Source of the DNA: Pseudomonas citrullilanati
Lineage (GTDB): Bacteria; Pseudomonadota; Gammaproteobacteria; Pseudomonadales; Pseudomonadaceae
Assembly (NCBI RefSeq): GCF_030580855.1
Contig: NZ_JAUQOP010000022.1
Coordinates: forward strand, 29,027 to 93,026
DNA length: 64,000 nucleotides
Direction: 5' to 3'
Made by a program: the position numbers and the translations under genes. The notes beneath the pieces are model-generated. The model ran no database searches. It worked only from the letters and a program-made list of their open reading frames with translations, and was not told where the DNA came from. Positions 1 through 7,584 of the stretch are shown here, one piece after another. How positions within the stretch are numbered: the first letter of the stretch is position 1; each line of letters opens with the position of its first letter.

Positions 1-1
1 G

Positions 2-511
2 GTGCGCGAGCACTACAAGATCGACATCGAACTGATCTCGCCGGACCACACGAAACTTGAACCCTTCGTGAAGGAAAAGGGCCTGTTCAGCTTCTACAAG
101 GACGGTCATGGCGAGTGCTGTGGCATTCGCAAGATCGAGCCGCTGCGCCGCAAGCTCACCGACGTGCGCGCCTGGGCCACCGGCCAGCGCCGCGACCAGA
201 GCCCCGGCACCCGCAGCCAGGTGGCCGTGCTGGAAATCGACACGGCGTTCTCCACCCCCGAGCGCACGCTGTACAAGTTCAACCCGTTGTCGCAAATGAC
301 CAGCGAGGAAGTCTGGGGTTACATCCGCATGCTGGAGTTGCCGTACAACAGCCTGCACGAACGCGGCTTCATCAGCATTGGTTGCGAACCCTGCACCCGC
401 CCGGTGCTGCCGAACCAGCACGAGCGCGAGGGTCGCTGGTGGTGGGAAGAAGCGACACAAAAGGAATGTGGGTTGCACGCCGGCAATATCATCAGCAAAT
501 CCAAGGCCTGA
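2..511 (+). CDS. cysH: Assimilatory APS/PAPS reductase, C-terminal part (5' end outside window)
   Basis: This enzyme reduces adenylylated sulfate (APS or PAPS) to sulfite in cytoplasmic sulfate assimilation. Only the last 169 residues are visible; the gene enters from the left edge. A Cys-Cys pair (visible residues 39-40) and a CxxC pair (128 and 131) are the [4Fe-4S] ligands typical of APS-using reductases. The C-terminal ECGLH motif (Cys156) carries the catalytic cysteine. The spacings of 89 and 28 residues match those of the P. aeruginosa enzyme as I remember it. The four cluster cysteines favour APS over PAPS as substrate. A hairpin at 545-579 follows the stop codon. Confidence 0.95.
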   Translation: MREHYKIDIELISPDHTKLEPFVKEKGLFSFYKDGHGECCGIRKIEPLRRKLTDVRAWATGQRRDQSPGTRSQVAVLEIDTAFSTPERTLYKFNPLSQMTSEEVWGYIRMLELPYNSLHERGFISIGCEPCTRPVLPNQHEREGRWWWEEATQKECGLHAGNIISKSKA

Positions 512-544
512 TACAGCGCCAGCCAATTTCCCCTTCTTTCCTGT

Positions 545-579
545 ACACAAAAATGTCACCACAGGTGCCATTTTTGTGT
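545..579. terminator. Inverted repeat after cysH, possible bidirectional terminator
   Basis: An 11-base arm (545-555) is perfectly complementary to 569-579. An inner CACC/GGTG stem surrounds an ACA loop. The left arm carries an A run and the right arm a T run, as in bidirectional intrinsic terminators, although the GC part of the stem is short. It lies 34 bases after the cysH stop. A regulatory dyad is the alternative reading. Confidence 0.5.
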
Positions 580-979
580 GCACTTCTCCAGGCAATGCCC
601 TGAAAAGTTACACCTTTTCCAGTGCCGCATTCCTGTAGCGCTCCCTCCCTCGCCTGGGCGAAAAATAAATACCTGTTCAAACGGTCAATTTATACCGTCT
701 ATTTTTCAGGTACTTATTCGCAATCAATAACCAAACGAAATGACCACTTCAGCGTTTAGATCGACGACTGGCATAAATCTGGCTTGAGACGACAAGTGTT
801 TTGTATACAAACTAAATAAAACATACACACACTTTTAGATCCGCAAGCCTGAAGCGCCCTATCCCGTACAGGCTGCAGATGCCCCGTAACCAATGATGCT
901 TGCCGCGCCGCGACGAAGATTGCCGAGCCTCGCGCTCATGCCCAGTCATCGCTGCGCCGAGAATCAGGAGCCTGCCGGA
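580..979 (+). promoter_or_regulatory. AT-rich leader of the permease operon, with a palindromic operator candidate
   Basis: This 400-base gap is clearly more AT-rich than its surroundings and holds no convincing gene. A perfect 12-base palindrome, TTTGTATACAAA, lies at 800-811, about 170 bases before the permease start. Its shape suits a GntR-family or similar dimeric regulator. I could not assign a reliable -35/-10 pair. An in-frame upstream ATG at 893 lacks a good ribosome site and is not preferred as the permease start. Confidence 0.5.
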
Positions 980-2509
980 ATGCGTACAAGTCTCTCCAAT
1001 AACATTGCGCTGGATCTGCCCTCCTCAACCACCGCCGTCGAAGAAAAACAGGCGGTTTCCCTGGCCTTGAGCCCCCGCTTGCATAACAAGGACCTGGCCC
1101 CGACCAAGGCCGAAGGCCGGCGCTGGGGTCGCTACAGCATCTTCGCCCTGTGGACCAACGACGTTCACAACATCGCCAACTACTCGTTCGCCATCGGCCT
1201 CTATGCGCTGGGCCTGGGGGGCTGGCAGATCCTGCTGTCCCTGGGGATCGGTGCGGCGCTGGTGTACGGCTTCATGAACCTGTCCGGCTACATGGGCCAG
1301 AAAACCGGGGTGCCGTTTCCGGTCATCAGCCGGATCAGCTTCGGTATCCACGGGGCGCAAATCCCGGCGTTGATCCGGGCGGTCATCGCCATTGCCTGGT
1401 TCGGCATCCAGACCTACCTGGCATCGGTGGTGTTCCGCGTGCTCCTGACCGCGATCCATCCGGGTTTCGCCGAGTACGACCAGAACTCGATCCTCGGCCT
1501 GTCGAGCCTGGGCTGGGTGTGCTTCGTGGCGATCTGGTTCGTGCAACTGGTGATCCTGGCCTACGGCATGGAAACGGTGCGCCGCTACGAAGGGTTCGCC
1601 GGCCCGGTGATCCTGGTGACCGTCGCCGCCCTCGCCGGCTGGATGTACACCCAGGCCGGCGCGACCATCGCCTGGTCGATCCGCGAACCGCTCACCGGCG
1701 GCGAGATGTGGCGCAATATTTTCGCTGGCGGCGCGCTGTGGCTGGCGATCTACGGCACGCTGATCCTCAACTTCTGCGATTTCGCCCGCTCGTCGCCGTG
1801 CCGTCGGACCATCGTGGTCGGAAACTTCTGGGGCCTGCCGGTGAATATCCTGGTGTTCGCCGGGATCACCATCCTGCTGTGCGGGGCGCAGTTCCAGATC
1901 AACGGCCAGATCATCGAGAGTCCGACGCAAGTCATCGCCTCGATTCCCAACACGTTCTTCCTGGTGCTCGGGTGCCTGGCGTTCCTGATCGTCACCGTGG
2001 CGGTGAACATCATGGCCAACTTCGTCGCCCCGGCCTTCGTCCTCAGCAACCTGGCGCCCAAGTACCTGACCTTCCGCCGCGCCGGGCTGATCAGCGCCGC
2101 GATCGCCGTGCTGATCCTGCCGTGGAACCTGTACAACAGCCCGCTGGTGATCGTGTATTTCCTGTCGGGCCTCGGCGCCCTCCTCGGCCCGTTGTACGGC
2201 GTGATCATGGTCGACTACTGGCTGCTGCGAAAAGGCCGCATCAATGTGCCGCAGCTGTACAGCGAAGACCCGAACGGCGCGTACTTCTACAGCAACGGGG
2301 TCAACCTGCGGGCCGTGGCGGCGTTCATCCCGGCGGCGCTGATCGCGATCGTCCTGGCGCTGGTGCCCGGCTTCGACAGCGTGTCACCGTTTTCCTGGCT
2401 GATCGGTGCCTCGATCGCCGGCCTGCTGTACCTGATCATCGCCAAGCGCCAGGGGCATTACGAAGACGTCAGCGGTGAAGCCATCGCTGTGGATAACGTC
2501 AGCCATTGA
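980..2509 (+). CDS. NCS1-family nucleobase/hydantoin/allantoin:cation symporter
   Basis: This inner-membrane permease of 509 residues belongs to the nucleobase:cation symporter-1 family, which imports purines, pyrimidines, hydantoins or allantoin. The segment after the hydrophilic N-terminus (W-T-N-D-V-H-N-I-A-N-Y) is typical of the family, and about twelve hydrophobic segments follow. I chose the ATG at 980 because CAGGAG lies nine bases upstream; the longer reading from 893 adds an arginine-rich tail of no evident function. A hydantoin-racemase-like gene follows 59 bases downstream, so the pair probably handles one cyclic amide or ureide. The substrate cannot be read from the sequence. Confidence 0.9.
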   Translation: MRTSLSNNIALDLPSSTTAVEEKQAVSLALSPRLHNKDLAPTKAEGRRWGRYSIFALWTNDVHNIANYSFAIGLYALGLGGWQILLSLGIGAALVYGFMNLSGYMGQKTGVPFPVISRISFGIHGAQIPALIRAVIAIAWFGIQTYLASVVFRVLLTAIHPGFAEYDQNSILGLSSLGWVCFVAIWFVQLVILAYGMETVRRYEGFAGPVILVTVAALAGWMYTQAGATIAWSIREPLTGGEMWRNIFAGGALWLAIYGTLILNFCDFARSSPCRRTIVVGNFWGLPVNILVFAGITILLCGAQFQINGQIIESPTQVIASIPNTFFLVLGCLAFLIVTVAVNIMANFVAPAFVLSNLAPKYLTFRRAGLISAAIAVLILPWNLYNSPLVIVYFLSGLGALLGPLYGVIMVDYWLLRKGRINVPQLYSEDPNGAYFYSNGVNLRAVAAFIPAALIAIVLALVPGFDSVSPFSWLIGASIAGLLYLIIAKRQGHYEDVSGEAIAVDNVSH

Positions 2510-2517
2510 TCTTCCAA

Positions 2518-2547
2518 GGCGGCCCGCAGGGTTGGGCCGCCGATTTT
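2518..2547 (+). terminator. GC-rich hairpin between permease and racemase genes
   Basis: GGCGGCCC (2518-2525) pairs with GGGCCGCC (2534-2541) and is followed by GATTTT. It could be a partial terminator or an mRNA-stabilising hairpin that lowers expression of the second gene relative to the permease. Confidence 0.55.
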
Positions 2548-2568
2548 CTGCGTTAAAGGACACTGCTC

Positions 2569-3297
2569 ATGCGAATTCTTGTGGTCAACGTCAACACCAC
2601 CGAGTCCATCACCCAGGCCATTGCCCGGCAGGCCCAGGCCGTGGCGGCCCCGGGCACCGAGATCATCGGACTCACGCCGCACTTTGGCGCCGAGTCCGTC
2701 GAAGGCAACTTCGAAAGCTACCTGGCCGCCATCGCGGTGATGGACCGGGTGCTGTCCTACGACCAGCCGTTCGACGCGGTGATCCAGGCCGGCTACGGCG
2801 AACATGGCCGCGAAGGCTTGCAGGAACTGCTGGACGTGCCCGTGGTGGACATCACCGATGCCGCCGCCAGCACCGCGATGTTCCTCGGCCATGCCTATTC
2901 GGTGGTCACTACCCTGGACCGCACCGTGCCGCTGATCGAAGACCGGCTCAAACTGTCCGGCCTGTTCGACCGCTGCGCCTCGGTGCGGGCCAGCGGCCTG
3001 GCGGTGCTGGAACTCGAACAGGATCCGCAACGGGCAGTGGCAGCTATCGTGCAGCAAGCGGAACTGGCGGTCAGCCAGGACAAGGCCGAGGTCATCTGCC
3101 TGGGCTGCGGTGGCATGGCCGGGCTCGACGAACAGATCCGCCAGCGCACCGGGGTACCGGTGGTCGACGGGGTCACCGCGGCGGTGACCCTCGCCGAATC
3201 CCTGGTGCGGCTGGGGCTGTCGACGTCGAAAGTGCGCACCTATGCCACGCCTCGGCCTAAGACCCTCAAGGGTTGGCCGGGGCGGTTTGGGCGGTGA
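2569..3297 (+). CDS. Asp/Glu/hydantoin racemase superfamily protein with a single catalytic cysteine
   Basis: The 242-residue protein resembles hydantoin/allantoin racemases over its whole length: N-terminal ILVVNVNTT, and the C-terminal LGCGGMAGL block followed by VPVVDGVTAAV. In hydantoin racemases two cysteines (C76 and C181 in the Sinorhizobium enzyme) exchange the proton. Here the second is present (Cys180) but the first position is glycine (Q-A-G75-Y-G-E-H-G). A Gly/Cys pair at these sites is the arrangement in arylmalonate decarboxylase, so a decarboxylase or another one-base reaction is possible. It probably shares an operon with the upstream NCS1 permease. Racemase activity should not be assumed. 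Confidence 0.8.
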   Translation: MRILVVNVNTTESITQAIARQAQAVAAPGTEIIGLTPHFGAESVEGNFESYLAAIAVMDRVLSYDQPFDAVIQAGYGEHGREGLQELLDVPVVDITDAAASTAMFLGHAYSVVTTLDRTVPLIEDRLKLSGLFDRCASVRASGLAVLELEQDPQRAVAAIVQQAELAVSQDKAEVICLGCGGMAGLDEQIRQRTGVPVVDGVTAAVTLAESLVRLGLSTSKVRTYATPRPKTLKGWPGRFGR

Positions 3298-3326
3298 GCG
3301 CAGTGCTCCAGACCGTGTCGCGGCCA

Positions 3327-3417
3327 TCGCGAGCAGGCTCGCTCCCACAATGGGCACAGGGTGTTCACAGATCCCGAGCCCACCGCCAATCACCGGTGGG
3401 AGCGAGCCTGCTCGCGA
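3327..3417. repeat. Pair of inverted REP elements
   Basis: A 22-base sequence at 3327-3348 recurs as an exact reverse complement at 3396-3417 (core GGGAGCGAGCCTGCTCGC). This is the common REP sequence of fluorescent pseudomonads, here as an inverted doublet between two convergent genes. It may also act as a transcription barrier. Confidence 0.9.
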
Positions 3418-3445
3418 AACGGCCCACCGCCTGCCGGGACCTGGC

Positions 3446-4369
3446 TCACACCGCACTGAACCGCGCGCCCAAGCCCTGCTTGGCAAACTGTTCGATGATG
3501 AAGTCGACGAACGCCCGGGTCTTGCCCGGCAACAGTTTGTGCTCGGCGTAGTAGATGGAAATGTTGCCATCGTCGACGTACCAGTCCGGCAGGACTCGCT
3601 GCAGCGCGCCGGACGCCAGGAACGGAACCGCCACGGGCATGCTCACCAGCCCGATGCCCAAGCCCTGGGCGGCGGCTTCGCAGTCGGCCTCCGAATCGCT
3701 CATGGTCATGCGCGCCTTGAGCATGAGTGGGCTGTGGTGCCCGGTGCGGCTGGTCAGTTGCCATGACCGCACACGCCCGGTCTGCGGCGAACGAATGAGA
3801 ATGCCCTGATGCTGCGCCAGATCGTCCGGCTCGGTCACTGCGGCATGGTTTTGCAGATAGCCTCTGGAAGCCACCAACACCCGATGGGCCACCGCCAGCT
3901 TGCGGGCCACCACGCCTTGGGGTAGCTCGAAACCACCGCCGATGGCCGCGTCGAAGCCCTGGCCGATCAAGTCCACTTGCCGGTTATCGAAATGCCAGTC
4001 GGGGTTGATCGCCGGGTAACGCTCCAGGAAAGCACCCAGCAACGGCATCACGTACAACCGGCCGAACGCCGTGCCCATACTCACCTTCAGCGTGCCCGCC
4101 GGTTGCCCGCCCGCGCTGGCGAGGTTGGCGACCGCGTTCTGGATGGTATGGAGGCTGCCGCTCACCTCGCTCAGGAAGAGCTGGCCGGCTTCCGTCAGGG
4201 TCAGCCGGCGAGTGCTACGCTGGAACAGCCGCACCCCCAGCCGTGCTTCAAGCTTGGCCACGCTCTTGCCCACCGCCGCCGGGGTCACGCTCAGGCGGCG
4301 CGCGGCTTCGGCAAAGCTGCCGACTTCAGCGCTGCGGACGAAGCATTCGATACTACTAAATGTTTCCAT
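3446..4369 (-). CDS. LysR-family transcriptional regulator
   Basis: This regulator of about 307 residues has an N-terminal winged helix-turn-helix (roughly residues 10-60, including GSFAEAARRL and LFQRSTRRLTLTEAG) followed by a LysR substrate-binding domain. It is of the CrgA/DmlR-like type often found divergent from an oxidoreductase. The start at 4369 (METFSS) is preferred, with an in-frame alternative nine bases upstream. It is transcribed divergently from the SDR gene at 4495, which it most likely controls from the shared 125-base gap. Confidence 0.9.
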   Translation of the reverse strand: METFSSIECFVRSAEVGSFAEAARRLSVTPAAVGKSVAKLEARLGVRLFQRSTRRLTLTEAGQLFLSEVSGSLHTIQNAVANLASAGGQPAGTLKVSMGTAFGRLYVMPLLGAFLERYPAINPDWHFDNRQVDLIGQGFDAAIGGGFELPQGVVARKLAVAHRVLVASRGYLQNHAAVTEPDDLAQHQGILIRSPQTGRVRSWQLTSRTGHHSPLMLKARMTMSDSEADCEAAAQGLGIGLVSMPVAVPFLASGALQRVLPDWYVDDGNISIYYAEHKLLPGKTRAFVDFIIEQFAKQGLGARFSAV

Positions 4370-4494
4370 GAACCCCACTCTAAACTTCTGGTTTACACAG
4401 ACTATAGCAACGGCGGTCTACACAACCCCCGACGCGATCCTGATACTCCTCCCATCACCGCGGCATTTCGCCCCGGCACTCTTTGGAGAACACC
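4370..4494. promoter_or_regulatory. Divergent promoter region between LysR regulator and SDR gene
   Basis: This short, relatively AT-rich intergenic stretch serves two divergent genes. LysR-type regulators normally bind such regions at T-N11-A sites. I see candidate A/T-rich half-sites around 4385-4425 but cannot define the operator. Confidence 0.5.
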
Positions 4495-5241
4495 ATGAAC
4501 ACGCAAGCACTGAACGGTAAAGTGGCCCTGGTCCAGGGCGGTTCCCGCGGCATCGGCGCCGCCATCGTCAAGCGCCTGGCGGCAGACGGCGCCGCCGTGG
4601 CGTTCACCTACGTCAGCTCGGCGGCCAAGGCTGAAGAACTGCAGCACAGCATCACGGCGGCGGGCGGCAAGGCCCTGGCCATCAAGGCCGACAGCGCCGA
4701 CGCCGACGCTATCCGCAATGCTGTCGCAGCCACCGTCGAGGCCTTTGGCGGGCTGGACATCCTGGTCAACAATGCCGGTGTCCTGGCCATGGGACCGCTG
4801 GAAGAATTCAGCCTTGAGGACTTCGACCGGACCCTGGCCATCAACGTGCGCAGCGTGTTCGTCGCCACGCAAGCGGCCGCGCGCCACATGACCGACAGTG
4901 GTCGGGTGATCAACATCGGCAGCACCAACGCCGATCGCATGCCCTTTGTCGGTGGCGCTGCCTACGCCATGAGCAAATCCGCGCTGGTGGGCCTGACCAA
5001 AGGCCTGGCGCGCGACCTCGGTCCTCGTGGCATCACGGTCAACAACGTGCAGCCTGGCCCGGTGGACACCGACATGAACCCGGCCGACAGCGATTTCGCC
5101 TCCAGCCTGATGGCGTTGATGGCCATCGGGCGCTACGGCAACGTGGATGAAATCGCCAGCTTCGTGGCCTACCTCGCAGGCCCGGAAGCGGCCTATATCA
5201 CCGGGGCGAGCCTGACCATCGACGGCGGCTTCGGGGCTTGA
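4495..5241 (+). CDS. SDR-family NAD(P)-dependent oxidoreductase
   Basis: A classical short-chain dehydrogenase of 248 residues, FabG-like. It has the glycine-rich cofactor loop (GGSRGIG, residues 15-21; the usual preceding threonine is glutamine), the NNAG motif, a catalytic serine after INIGS, and YAMSK with the catalytic Tyr and Lys. The C-terminus (TGASLTIDGGFGA) is typical. The ATG at 4495 has GGAGA upstream. It is controlled, by inference, by the divergent LysR gene. The substrate is unknown. Confidence 0.9.
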   Translation: MNTQALNGKVALVQGGSRGIGAAIVKRLAADGAAVAFTYVSSAAKAEELQHSITAAGGKALAIKADSADADAIRNAVAATVEAFGGLDILVNNAGVLAMGPLEEFSLEDFDRTLAINVRSVFVATQAAARHMTDSGRVINIGSTNADRMPFVGGAAYAMSKSALVGLTKGLARDLGPRGITVNNVQPGPVDTDMNPADSDFASSLMALMAIGRYGNVDEIASFVAYLAGPEAAYITGASLTIDGGFGA

Positions 5242-5251
5242 TCAAGGCCTG

Positions 5252-5292
5252 AAAAAAAGCCGGCCAGGGTCTCCGCCCTGGCCGGCTTTTTT
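5252..5292. terminator. Strong bidirectional intrinsic terminator
   Basis: The GC-rich arms AAGCCGGCCAGGG and CCCTGGCCGGCTT form a long perfect stem flanked by an A run on the left and TTTTTT on the right. It serves the convergent SDR and HAD genes. Confidence 0.9.
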
Positions 5293-5311
5293 GCCGTCTG
5301 GTGTTTTCCCG

Positions 5312-6007
5312 TCAGGCCCATTCCAATTCTGGCAAACCGCACAGGCCTGGCTGGAACATCTTCAATGAGCGGATGATCCCGTCGGCATGGGCGTATTTTT
5401 CATCGCCCATGGCCGGGTCGGGAATCGCGATGGCGGTCATGCCCGCCGCCTTCGCGGCCGTCACGCCGAATGGAGAATCTTCGAACACCAGGCAATCCGC
5501 CGGCGCGACGCCCAGGCGGCGGGCCGCGACGAGGAAGATGTCGGGGGCCGGTTTCGCCGCGCCCACTTCGGGGTCGTCCGCCGTGACGATGAAGTCGAAC
5601 AGCGCGAACCAATCCCGGTGCAAGGTGGTTTTCAAGGCGAAGGTATGCCGCGAGGAGCTGGTGCCCACCGCGATGGGTACGCCGCTGGCCTTCAGGTGCC
5701 GCACCAGCTCCTCGGCGCCCGGCATCGCCAGGGCATGGGGGAAACGCTCGCGCATCAGCGGCTCGCGGATCTCCAGGAACTCTTGCGCGGTGATCGGCAA
5801 CTCCAGCGCCTGGACCACGTAGCGGGCCAGGTCGCCAGCCCCACGGCCGATGATGTTCTGCTTGACGCTCCAGTCGAACGTACGCCCGTAGCGCTCGGCA
5901 ATGATGGACGTCACCTCGGTGTAGATGCCCTCGGTGTCCAGCAACAAGCCATCCATGTCGAAAATCACAGCCTTGATCGGGCCAAACTCTTTCAGCGGTG
6001 CATTCAT
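5312..6007 (-). CDS. HAD-family hydrolase (beta-phosphoglucomutase/sugar-phosphatase-like)
   Basis: This soluble HAD phosphatase has 231 residues. Motif I is FDMDGLLLDTE (nucleophile Asp17, acid Asp19), motif II is GTSSS, and the motif III/IV region is KPAPDIF followed by VFEDSPFGVTAA. The helical cap between motifs I and II (residues about 25-90) places it with subfamily IA enzymes such as GppA-like glycerol- or sugar-phosphatases and beta-phosphoglucomutases. The substrate is not predictable. It is transcribed toward the shared terminator at 5252-5292. Confidence 0.9.
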   Translation of the reverse strand: MNAPLKEFGPIKAVIFDMDGLLLDTEGIYTEVTSIIAERYGRTFDWSVKQNIIGRGAGDLARYVVQALELPITAQEFLEIREPLMRERFPHALAMPGAEELVRHLKASGVPIAVGTSSSRHTFALKTTLHRDWFALFDFIVTADDPEVGAAKPAPDIFLVAARRLGVAPADCLVFEDSPFGVTAAKAAGMTAIAIPDPAMGDEKYAHADGIIRSLKMFQPGLCGLPELEWA

Positions 6008-6135
6008 CGCATCTGATCCGTTATCAACACAACATTCCAGGGATGGCTCAGGTGCGGCCAGGACAAGGCACTTGCCTTAAAGGATTCAGCAGCATAACGA
6101 GGGGGGCTTGGCGCAGGCAACGGGTAATCGACGAG

Positions 6136-6167
6136 ACCGTCCGCAGGAATCTATGCCTGCGGACGGT
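6136..6167 (-). terminator. Perfect 12-base-pair hairpin downstream of the Gly/Ser-rich gene
   Basis: ACCGTCCGCAGG (6136-6147) pairs exactly with 6156-6167 around an 8-base loop. It lies 28 bases past the stop of the leftward gene. It lacks a clear T run, so it may be a factor-assisted terminator or an mRNA 3'-end stabiliser. Confidence 0.6.
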
Positions 6168-6194
6168 ATGGCATTCAACTAGGGGGGGTTGCGG

Positions 6195-6542
6195 TTACTG
6201 GCTGGAACCGCTCGAACCACCGGAACCGCTACCACTGCTGCTGCCGCTGCTGCCACCGGAGGAACCGCCGCCCATGGTGCTGCCGCCGGAGGTCGAACCG
6301 CTGCCGGTGCCGGGGCTGGTGCTGCTGCCGCTGGCATCGCCACCGTTGCCGCCGCTGACGGAGCCCGGCGGCAGGGCATTACCGTTGGCGTCGGACGTGC
6401 GACCGGCATCCATTTGCGTGGAAGGCGGCATGCCTCCCTTGTCCACCGGCGGCGTGTCGTTCGAAGACTGGGCGAAAGCGGCCCATGAACTGGCCGAGAG
6501 GATCCCGGCGAGGGTGAGCGCGGTCATGCTGGACTTCATCAT
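6195..6542 (-). CDS. Small secreted Gly/Ser-rich protein
   Basis: This 115-residue protein begins MMKSSMTALTLAG and has a signal peptide ending near SWAAFAQ (about residue 25). The mature part is low complexity: a short Asp/Pro-rich stretch, then about 60 residues of almost only Gly and Ser with occasional Thr. The start is fixed by CAGGAG seven bases upstream; a longer in-frame reading lacks such a site. No enzymatic domain is visible, and it looks like a flexible periplasmic or surface protein. A gene for a small acidic protein lies just upstream. Confidence 0.75.
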   Translation of the reverse strand: MMKSSMTALTLAGILSASSWAAFAQSSNDTPPVDKGGMPPSTQMDAGRTSDANGNALPPGSVSGGNGGDASGSSTSPGTGSGSTSGGSTMGGGSSGGSSGSSSGSGSGGSSGSSQ

Positions 6543-6634
6543 GGTGAGTCTCCTGTTCAAGGTACTTACCTGATGTGTGGCAAGCGCGGCTGGCCGATGG
6601 TGCCGCCGGATCGACGGGCGGCAAACCGGGTGGG

Positions 6635-6835
6635 TCAACTTGGCTGGCCGGACCCATCGTCACCGGCGATGTCCGGATCGTCCGGAGCGGCCTCGACGTC
6701 ATCGTCTTCACGGGGCGTTGGCTCCACGTCGGCGTTGTCATCGGGCGGGAGCTGATCGCGACTCAGGGGATTGGTCGGCGATGGCAAGGGGTATTCCGGG
6801 GTTTCGTCATCCGGCACGGATGAATGGGCAGTCAT
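6635..6835 (-). CDS. Small acidic, proline-rich hypothetical protein
   Basis: A 66-residue protein with strong Asp/Glu and Pro bias (blocks such as PREDDDVEAAPDDPD), no membrane segment and no signal peptide; probably disordered. The ribosome site AGGAGG seven bases before the ATG is excellent, which supports a real gene. It sits between the Gly/Ser-rich gene and another acidic micro-gene, all on the same strand. The function is unknown. Confidence 0.7.
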   Translation of the reverse strand: MTAHSSVPDDETPEYPLPSPTNPLSRDQLPPDDNADVEPTPREDDDVEAAPDDPDIAGDDGSGQPS

Positions 6836-6865
6836 GACAACCTCCTGGGGCGGACCGAGCCGGCC

Positions 6866-7024
6866 TCAATCGTAGGACTCTTCCTCGAGTTCGGCGTCTT
6901 CGTCGTCGATCAGGGGAACCTGGGCGTCATCCATCAGCGAGCCGGGGTCTTCGTTGCCCGGATCATTGACGAAAGGCAGGCCCGACGGGCCTTTTTCTTC
7001 CTTGCCTTCGGTTTCCGGCGTCAT
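6866..7024 (-). CDS. 52-residue acidic hypothetical protein
   Basis: This short gene encodes MTPETEGKEEKGPSG and onward to a C-terminus rich in Asp and Glu (LIDDEDAELEEES). A GAGGTG site precedes the ATG. The middle segment (LPFVNDPGNEDPGSLMDD) recalls small conserved Pseudomonas proteins that lie beside stress-related genes, but I cannot name a family. It is followed 30 bases later by the next acidic gene, so the two are probably co-transcribed. Confidence 0.65.
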   Translation of the reverse strand: MTPETEGKEEKGPSGLPFVNDPGNEDPGSLMDDAQVPLIDDEDAELEEESYD

Positions 7025-7140
7025 GGCACACCTCGCAATCGTGAGTGGATATGACCATTCGAGGCGGGGGCACGCTAAACGTTCCGGGTGAATGCATGCC
7101 GCACTGGGCCTGTCAGTTCGGCCGTCACTTTATGACGGGC

Positions 7141-7168
7141 AAAAAAAAGCCCGCTGGGGAAACGGGCA
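7141..7168 (-). terminator. Leftward intrinsic terminator
   Basis: On the minus strand GCCCGTTTCCCCAGCGGGC is followed by eight T residues. No protein gene ends directly before it, which is one reason to suspect a non-coding transcript upstream. Confidence 0.8.
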
Positions 7169-7285
7169 GGTACAGCTTTCTAACGGATGAGTTCAGCCTA
7201 CGTGTGCGCTTGTGAAAGAAACGTGAAAGAAACGGCGGGTTGGAAAAAGATGAAAGATATTTCGCCAAAGGCTCGATCGCCCATA

Positions 7286-7309
7286 AAAAAAGCCTCGATC
7301 AATGAGGCC
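7286..7309 (-). terminator. Leftward intrinsic terminator
   Basis: On the minus strand GCCTC-ATTGATC-GAGGC is followed by a run of seven T residues. It probably ends the transcript of the small gene at 7393-7584. Confidence 0.8.
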
Positions 7310-7332
7310 ATGTTTATTCCTGCGGTTCAGGC

Positions 7333-7377
7333 AGTCCTCGTGGCGCGTGCGCCTGCCCGTGCCACGAGGACTTTTTC
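7333..7377 (+). terminator. Rightward-type terminator hairpin
   Basis: AGTCCTCGTGGC pairs with GCCACGAGGACT and is followed by TTTTT on the plus strand. No plus-strand gene is recognised before it; it may block antisense transcription. Confidence 0.7.
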
Positions 7378-7392
7378 GATGAGCGGTGACGA

Positions 7393-7584
7393 TTATTTCC
7401 TGACCGGAATCCTGGGCAGGAAGTTGGCTTTTTCGCCTCGCTGCACCTTCGCCACCTTCGTCCTGATGGACTTGATCGGCTCGTCGCCAAAGTCCGACCG
7501 ATAGGCCGACTGTCCGCATTGCAGCCCTTCGTTGATCGGATAAGCGGCTGCATTGTCCTCGCTGTACGTTGCTCCCATCGCCAT
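7393..7584 (-). CDS. Small hypothetical protein, about 63 residues
   Basis: This small reading frame starts most plausibly at the ATG at 7584 or 7578, which have AAGGGGA a few bases upstream; an extended in-frame version from 7647 also exists. The sequence (MGATYSEDNAAAYPIN... to a basic C-terminus ending LPRIPVRK) has no membrane segment and no recognised domain. It ends before two leftward terminator-type hairpins, which supports transcription on this strand. Confidence 0.5.
   Translation of the reverse strand: MAMGATYSEDNAAAYPINEGLQCGQSAYRSDFGDEPIKSIRTKVAKVQRGEKANFLPRIPVRK

Larger units (their letters stand above)
7025..7392. other. Non-coding stretch with several hairpins
   Basis: No convincing gene is present. 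There are three hairpins: a leftward terminator at 7141-7168, a leftward terminator at 7286-7309, and a rightward-type terminator at 7333-7377. The 115 bases between the first two could encode a short RNA. They contain a tandem GTGAAAGAAAC repeat near 7212-7232. Confidence 0.5.

Noticed and set aside
7187..7504. 105-codon plus-strand frame near 7.2-7.5 kb
   Set aside because: It runs through three terminator-type hairpins and the small minus-strand gene, and it lacks a ribosome site.
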